A stretch of DNA of 35,514 nt from Thermoproteota archaeon (GTDB lineage Archaea > Korarchaeota > Korarchaeia > Korarchaeales > Korarchaeaceae). Below the pieces are notes generated by a model. It had not been told where the DNA came from and ran no database searches. It was given only the letters and a program-made list of their open reading frames with translations. Every line of letters starts with the position of its first letter. Position 1 is the stretch's first letter. Made by a program: the position numbers and the translations under genes. The stretch covers positions 1-35,514 of the forward strand of contig JAOZFI010000053.1 of NCBI GenBank assembly GCA_027491395.1. The letters are read 5' to 3'. This document shows, piece after piece, positions 32,485 through 35,514 of this stretch.

Positions 32485-32899
32485 TCACGGATCCTTAGAG
32501 ATATAAGCCCTCACCTCCTCCAAGAATGATTCTATCGCCTCTATTCCGCCACCTCTTGCTTCTTCATACAACCTGAGATTATCCACCTCCCAGTACCTGT
32601 GAACCAGCATGTTCCTCAGAGATGCGAGTCTCTCCACTTTAGTACCCACGGATGGTCTCACGACTCCCTTCCTGTATAATTCGCTGAAGGACTCCCTATA
32701 CCCTCTGGGTAGCACCCCGAAATCCCTCTCTAAATATAGAAACAGCGATTATTATGAGGAGATACCTCAACGTGTACGGGTTTCTCCTATCCGACAGATA
32801 TTCATCGATGGAGAGCCCACATATTTCCTTTAGACTGGACAAGTAATCTGAAACCTCTTCGATTAGCCTCAGAACCATGTTCCTATAAATATTTGTCAT
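32485..32899 (-). pseudogene. frameshifted HEPN (HepT/DUF86-like) toxin gene
   Basis: Two overlapping frames together make one HepT-like protein of about 137 aa. The first (from ATG 32899) has EEVSDYLSSLKEICGLSIDEYL and PYTLRYLLIIIA, matching the family N-terminus. The second has RGYRESFSELYRKGVV, and the catalytic R-x4-6-H motif RNMLVHRYWEVDN. The shift is one base and falls within about 32730-32750, next to ATAATAATC. The second frame has stops just upstream of that point and the first stops at 32696. Loss of function, a sequencing error or programmed frameshifting are possible. The MNT antitoxin follows on the same strand. Confidence 0.75.
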
Positions 32900-33172
32900 C
32901 TCACGTCGGACGAATGTGGGAGATTTCCTTTAAAAGACATAGGATTCTCCATCCCGCCGTATTGACTGGATGCCGGGTTCGATGCCAAGATCTATAGAGC
33001 ATTCCCTAGCAAGGGCACTATAGCTTTCGAATTCTGCTGGAGTTACGTGCAAATATAGAGCCTTTAAACGTCGAACTGAGTGCTCGACTATGCACGAACT
33101 CTTTTAGGGATGCGCTCCAAACCCCCCATCACTCTTCCAAGGACAAGGTTCACGGGCGGACGGCCTTCCGGG
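32900..33172. other. intergenic region without recognised gene
   Basis: A 273-bp stretch between the HEPN gene and the end of the MmgE/PrpD gene. It contains a T-loop-like GGTTCGATGCC, but no tRNA fold can be built around it, and a weak GTCGA/TCGAC hairpin near 33069-33087. A TTTAAA stretch near 32931 could be the HEPN promoter on the minus strand. Confidence 0.5.
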
Positions 33173-34474
33173 TCATACAATGCTGACAACCTCACCGAGC
33201 TTGCCCGATCTCAGTCTGTCGTAGAGAGCTGCCACCACGGGAGAGGCCCTAACCTCGTAGACCACCTTCCTGTATATCTGATCTAGGTTTGCAGGGTTCT
33301 CCGGATCTCCCGGCGGGTAGTCAACCCTCTCCTGCTTCGATACCTCCCCTCTAACCTCAACTATTGAAGGTTGCCTCTCGGGGAACTGCGTCGACAGCTC
33401 CGGATTCACCACCACATTCACTTTCTTTTCCAAGGCTCTTACCCTAGAATCCCCGAGCCCTCTCTCTAGCTCGTCTAAACCTACTCTCCCGTAGATGAGG
33501 GCCAACGCCACCAAGTAGGGAAGGCTGAATCTAGCCTGATCTACGTTTTTCGGCTCCCTAATTCCCGCGACTTTCGCTGCCTCCTCAAATACATCCACCC
33601 TGACTTCTCTCACCTCCTCAGGATTCACCCCGTCGCTCAGCATTATCGCGGCCGTTAGCGCAGTGTGAGTGTGCCTGCATGTCGGAAAGAACTTGTAACC
33701 GTTCAGTAGTATGGCATAGTTCCATCCGGGGTCCAAGCTCTCCTCTAGCCTGCATTCGGGAGCCATGTTCTTGCAAAATCCTCTTTCGTCCTCGAGGGCC
33801 CTTAGATTCGTTTTCATGCCATTCCTCGCCATTAGTGAGGAAGTAACTCCCAGAAAGGCGGCGTGGCCTGAGCTGAACGGTTTGATGGATGATCCCCCCG
33901 ATATGAAGCCCCAGAGTCCCGAGGCATAATAAGAAGAGATCGCTAAAGCCTGGGGAGCCTCCTCCAAACTTAACCCCAACACCCTCGACGCGGCAGCTGC
34001 AGCGCCCAAAGACCCAGCAGTGGCGGTGGTGTGCCATTTAGAGTAATGATCTCTGCCGAAAGCCCTTCCAAATCTTGCAGCCACCTCATATCCGATAACC
34101 ACGGCCTCAAGCAGCTTCTCCCAGCTGACCTTCCCCTCCCCAAGCGCCAGAGCGGCCGGAACGATAACGCTGCCTGCATGGACGAAGCCCTGTCTCAACC
34201 AGTCGTCATACTCGAGCGAGTGGATAGCGAAGCCGTTTACGAGAGCGGCCATCGATGGAGAAGATCGCCACCAAGCCCCCAGAACTAGAGAACCTTTATC
34301 GATTGGGTAGGCTAGGGAAGCGAACCTCTTCACCCTCTCCTCCCTCTCAAAGCCGAGTATGCCTACTCCAATGGAGTCTAGGAGGGCTTTTCTGGCCTCA
34401 TCCCTGACCTCCAGCGGTAGAGAGGAGTATTCCCAAGACCACACCTGTGACAGGATATCCACCACTACCGGCAT
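33173..34474 (-). CDS. MmgE/PrpD-family protein
   Basis: A 433-aa protein of the MmgE/PrpD family, which includes 2-methylcitrate dehydratase and cis-aconitate decarboxylase (the itaconate-forming enzyme). Diagnostic parts are the N-terminal ARKALLDSIGVGILG, the NGFAIHSLEYDDW loop, the GYEVAARFGRAFG and WHTTATAGSLGAAAAASRVLGL helices, and KFFPTCRHTHTALTAA in the C-terminal domain. The active-site loop HSLEYDD and H/T residues of WHTTAT are kept. The substrate cannot be told from sequence. It is the third gene, after a CitE-like lyase and a partly visible gene, on the same strand. A 101-bp gap separates it from citE and holds the 23-bp repeat. Confidence 0.88.
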   Translation of the reverse strand: MPVVVDILSQVWSWEYSSLPLEVRDEARKALLDSIGVGILGFEREERVKRFASLAYPIDKGSLVLGAWWRSSPSMAALVNGFAIHSLEYDDWLRQGFVHAGSVIVPAALALGEGKVSWEKLLEAVVIGYEVAARFGRAFGRDHYSKWHTTATAGSLGAAAAASRVLGLSLEEAPQALAISSYYASGLWGFISGGSSIKPFSSGHAAFLGVTSSLMARNGMKTNLRALEDERGFCKNMAPECRLEESLDPGWNYAILLNGYKFFPTCRHTHTALTAAIMLSDGVNPEEVREVRVDVFEEAAKVAGIREPKNVDQARFSLPYLVALALIYGRVGLDELERGLGDSRVRALEKKVNVVVNPELSTQFPERQPSIVEVRGEVSKQERVDYPPGDPENPANLDQIYRKVVYEVRASPVVAALYDRLRSGKLGEVVSIV

Positions 34475-34509
34475 CTTGCTACCTAGGGAGTCTACCTTAT
34501 CAACTATGG

Positions 34510-34591
34510 GATCCGTCTAGGCTAGGGATTTCAGTAGTCTTGCTGGTAGTGATGAAACCCATCATTTCGATCCGTCTAGGCTAGGGATTTC
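34510..34591. repeat. pair of 23-bp direct repeats
   Basis: A 23-bp sequence beginning GATCCGTCTAGGCTAGGG occurs at 34510-34532 and again at 34569-34591. They are separated by 36 bp of unrelated DNA. The second copy includes the stop codon and last residues of the citE gene. The flanks are not similar, so this is not a larger tandem duplication. The repeat/spacer lengths resemble a CRISPR unit, but there are only two copies and no cas genes nearby. Confidence 0.85.
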
Positions 34592-35481
34592 CGTTCTGAT
34601 CTGGACTTGATCTCCCTCACTATTTCCAGCAGGGCCCTAGCCTGCTCGTAGTTCATTCGGTCTATCATCATTCCCCTATGAGAAGCCGCTCCTAGCCCCC
34701 TTCTAACCGCCTCCTCGTAAGCTTTGACTATCTCCTCAGCCTCTTTAATCTCTTTCTCGCTCGGAGTGAACACCTCATTGATTATCGGTATGTGGGAGGG
34801 ATGAATCGCGTACTTCCCCTTATAGCCCAGCCTCCTAGCTAGGAGGGCTTGCCTCTTCACCCCCTCCCTGTCAATGATCAGCCCGAGGAAGGGGGTGTCC
34901 AAGGCCGGGATTTTGGCAGCAGTGGATGCGACGCTCACCTTAGACCTAGCATACAGGAGTTCGATCTCATCATCAGAGAGGTCGCTGACGCTCCTGCCCA
35001 AATCCCTCAAGAAGTCCCCCATGCCGAACGAGAGCGCGCAGATCCTATGCGAGGAGAGGGCTATCTCGAGGGATCTCTCAACGCCCATTGCGCTTTCTAT
35101 CAGTGGGATTATCCTGACCTCCTCCAGTCCTCTCTCCTCCTCTAAGCGCTGTACCCGCTCCTCCAAGTACTTAATGTCCTCAATTCTCTCAGTCTTGGGG
35201 AGCACGATCCCGTCCAGCCCCTTCACCATTGTGAACACCAGATCGTCCTCAAGCATCCCAATCGTTGACGAATTCACCCTGACAAACACCTCGCCACTGA
35301 ATTTCCCCCTTTCCTCTTTCAGGAACTCCCTAACAAGCCACCTAGCAGTCTCCTTCTCCCCTATAGGTACAGCATCTTCCATGTCCAGTACCACAACATC
35401 AGCCCCGCTCCTCAACGAGCTCAGCATCAACCTCCAGCTATTGGCAGGTACAAAGAGCAAGGATCTGGCTAGAAAGGTCAT
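34576..35481 (-). CDS. CitE-like lyase (HpcH/HpaI aldolase family)
   Basis: A 301-aa TIM-barrel protein of the CitE/citramalyl-CoA/malyl-CoA lyase group, which cleaves beta-hydroxyacyl-CoAs or their acids. Motifs: SLLFVPANSWRLM at the N-terminus, VVVLDMEDAVP with the metal-binding acidic pair, VRVNSSTI, IVLPKTE, IIPLIESAMGVE, SFGMGDFLRDLG, and YAIHPSHIPIINEVFTPS. The length is normal for the stand-alone CitE-like proteins, which in archaea occur without citrate lyase alpha and gamma subunits. Those subunits are not seen here. The ATG start overlaps the TGA of the preceding gene (ATGA), so the two are translationally coupled. With the MmgE/PrpD gene it suggests a small-dicarboxylate pathway. 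Confidence 0.87.
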   Translation of the reverse strand: MTFLARSLLFVPANSWRLMLSSLRSGADVVVLDMEDAVPIGEKETARWLVREFLKEERGKFSGEVFVRVNSSTIGMLEDDLVFTMVKGLDGIVLPKTERIEDIKYLEERVQRLEEERGLEEVRIIPLIESAMGVERSLEIALSSHRICALSFGMGDFLRDLGRSVSDLSDDEIELLYARSKVSVASTAAKIPALDTPFLGLIIDREGVKRQALLARRLGYKGKYAIHPSHIPIINEVFTPSEKEIKEAEEIVKAYEEAVRRGLGAASHRGMMIDRMNYEQARALLEIVREIKSRSERKSLA

Positions 35482-35514
35482 AAGACATCCCTCAGCAGCT
35501 CGATTATATGCTTG
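35478..35514 (-). CDS. 3' end of an upstream gene, truncated by the window edge
   Basis: The last codons on the minus strand read KHIIELLRDVL and stop at TGA, sharing ATGA with the citE start. Eleven residues are too few to name a family. Given its neighbours, a CoA-transferase or hydratase of the same pathway would be sensible, but this is a guess. Confidence 0.55.
   Translation of the reverse strand, partial: KHIIELLRDVL

Noticed and set aside
32960-33000. GGTTCGATGCC resembling a tRNA T-loop
   Set aside because: The flanking bases do not pair into a T-stem, and no acceptor or anticodon stem can be drawn.
34510-34591. CRISPR array
   Set aside because: Only two repeats and one spacer, no leader and no cas genes in the window; kept as a direct repeat.

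Overview
The window is a chromosomal segment from a thermophilic archaeon of the Thermoproteota/TACK side, most plausibly Korarchaeota. The archaeal signature genes are sn-glycerol-1-phosphate dehydrogenase, exosome Csl4, RNA polymerase subunit L, ribosomal protein L10e, archaeal EF-2, a TIP49/RuvBL ATPase and an archaetidyl-type CDP-alcohol transferase. Arginine and isoleucine codons are mostly AGG/AGA and ATA. Several operon-leading genes have a TATA-like box about 26 bp before the start codon (leaderless), while internal genes carry GAGGTGAT-like ribosome sites. The Korarchaeota assignment is inference, supported mainly by the altered diphthamide loop of EF-2. No rRNA, tRNA, CRISPR array or transposase was recognised.

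Layout. 0-5.1 kb: TIP49 ATPase, a GT-C-type membrane protein with a small partner, a secreted protein with a Ca-binding-like loop, and an EMAP-type tRNA-binding protein. 5.1-7.8 kb (minus): a D-glucuronyl C5-epimerase and a PAPS-reductase-like PP-loop protein fused to two 4Fe-4S motifs. 7.9-10 kb: glycerol-1-phosphate dehydrogenase, proC and a lysine-tailed winged-helix protein. 10.2-13.5 kb: a small unknown gene, a 3-hydroxyacyl-CoA dehydrogenase/enoyl-CoA hydratase fusion, a PRC-barrel protein and the ATP-grasp subunit of ADP-forming acyl-CoA synthetase. 13.5-15.2 kb: an AAA+ ATPase whose Walker A lysine is arginine, then about 440 bp without a gene. 15.2-21.5 kb: EF-2, a CDP-alcohol phosphotransferase, and a packed translation/RNA operon (trmJ, L10e, METTL5-like methylase, csl4, DUF2067-like, rpoL). 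21.5-23.4 kb: M20 peptidase and a VapBC pair. 23.4-29.2 kb: a complete peptide-type ABC importer, with two ATPases divergent from the binding protein and two permeases.

29.3-32.9 kb is a decay zone and the most unusual part. Two MNT nucleotidyltransferase genes are each next to a damaged HEPN partner, one a truncated remnant and one frameshifted. Between them is a long FG-GAP beta-propeller reading frame broken by an in-frame TAG, a frameshift and an in-frame TGA. Its 5' part is A+T-rich and meets normal-composition DNA at a 14-bp palindrome. 33.2-35.5 kb (minus) holds an MmgE/PrpD-family gene, a CitE-like lyase and the 3' end of a third gene, perhaps a C5-dicarboxylic acid pathway. A 23-bp direct repeat overlaps the citE stop codon.
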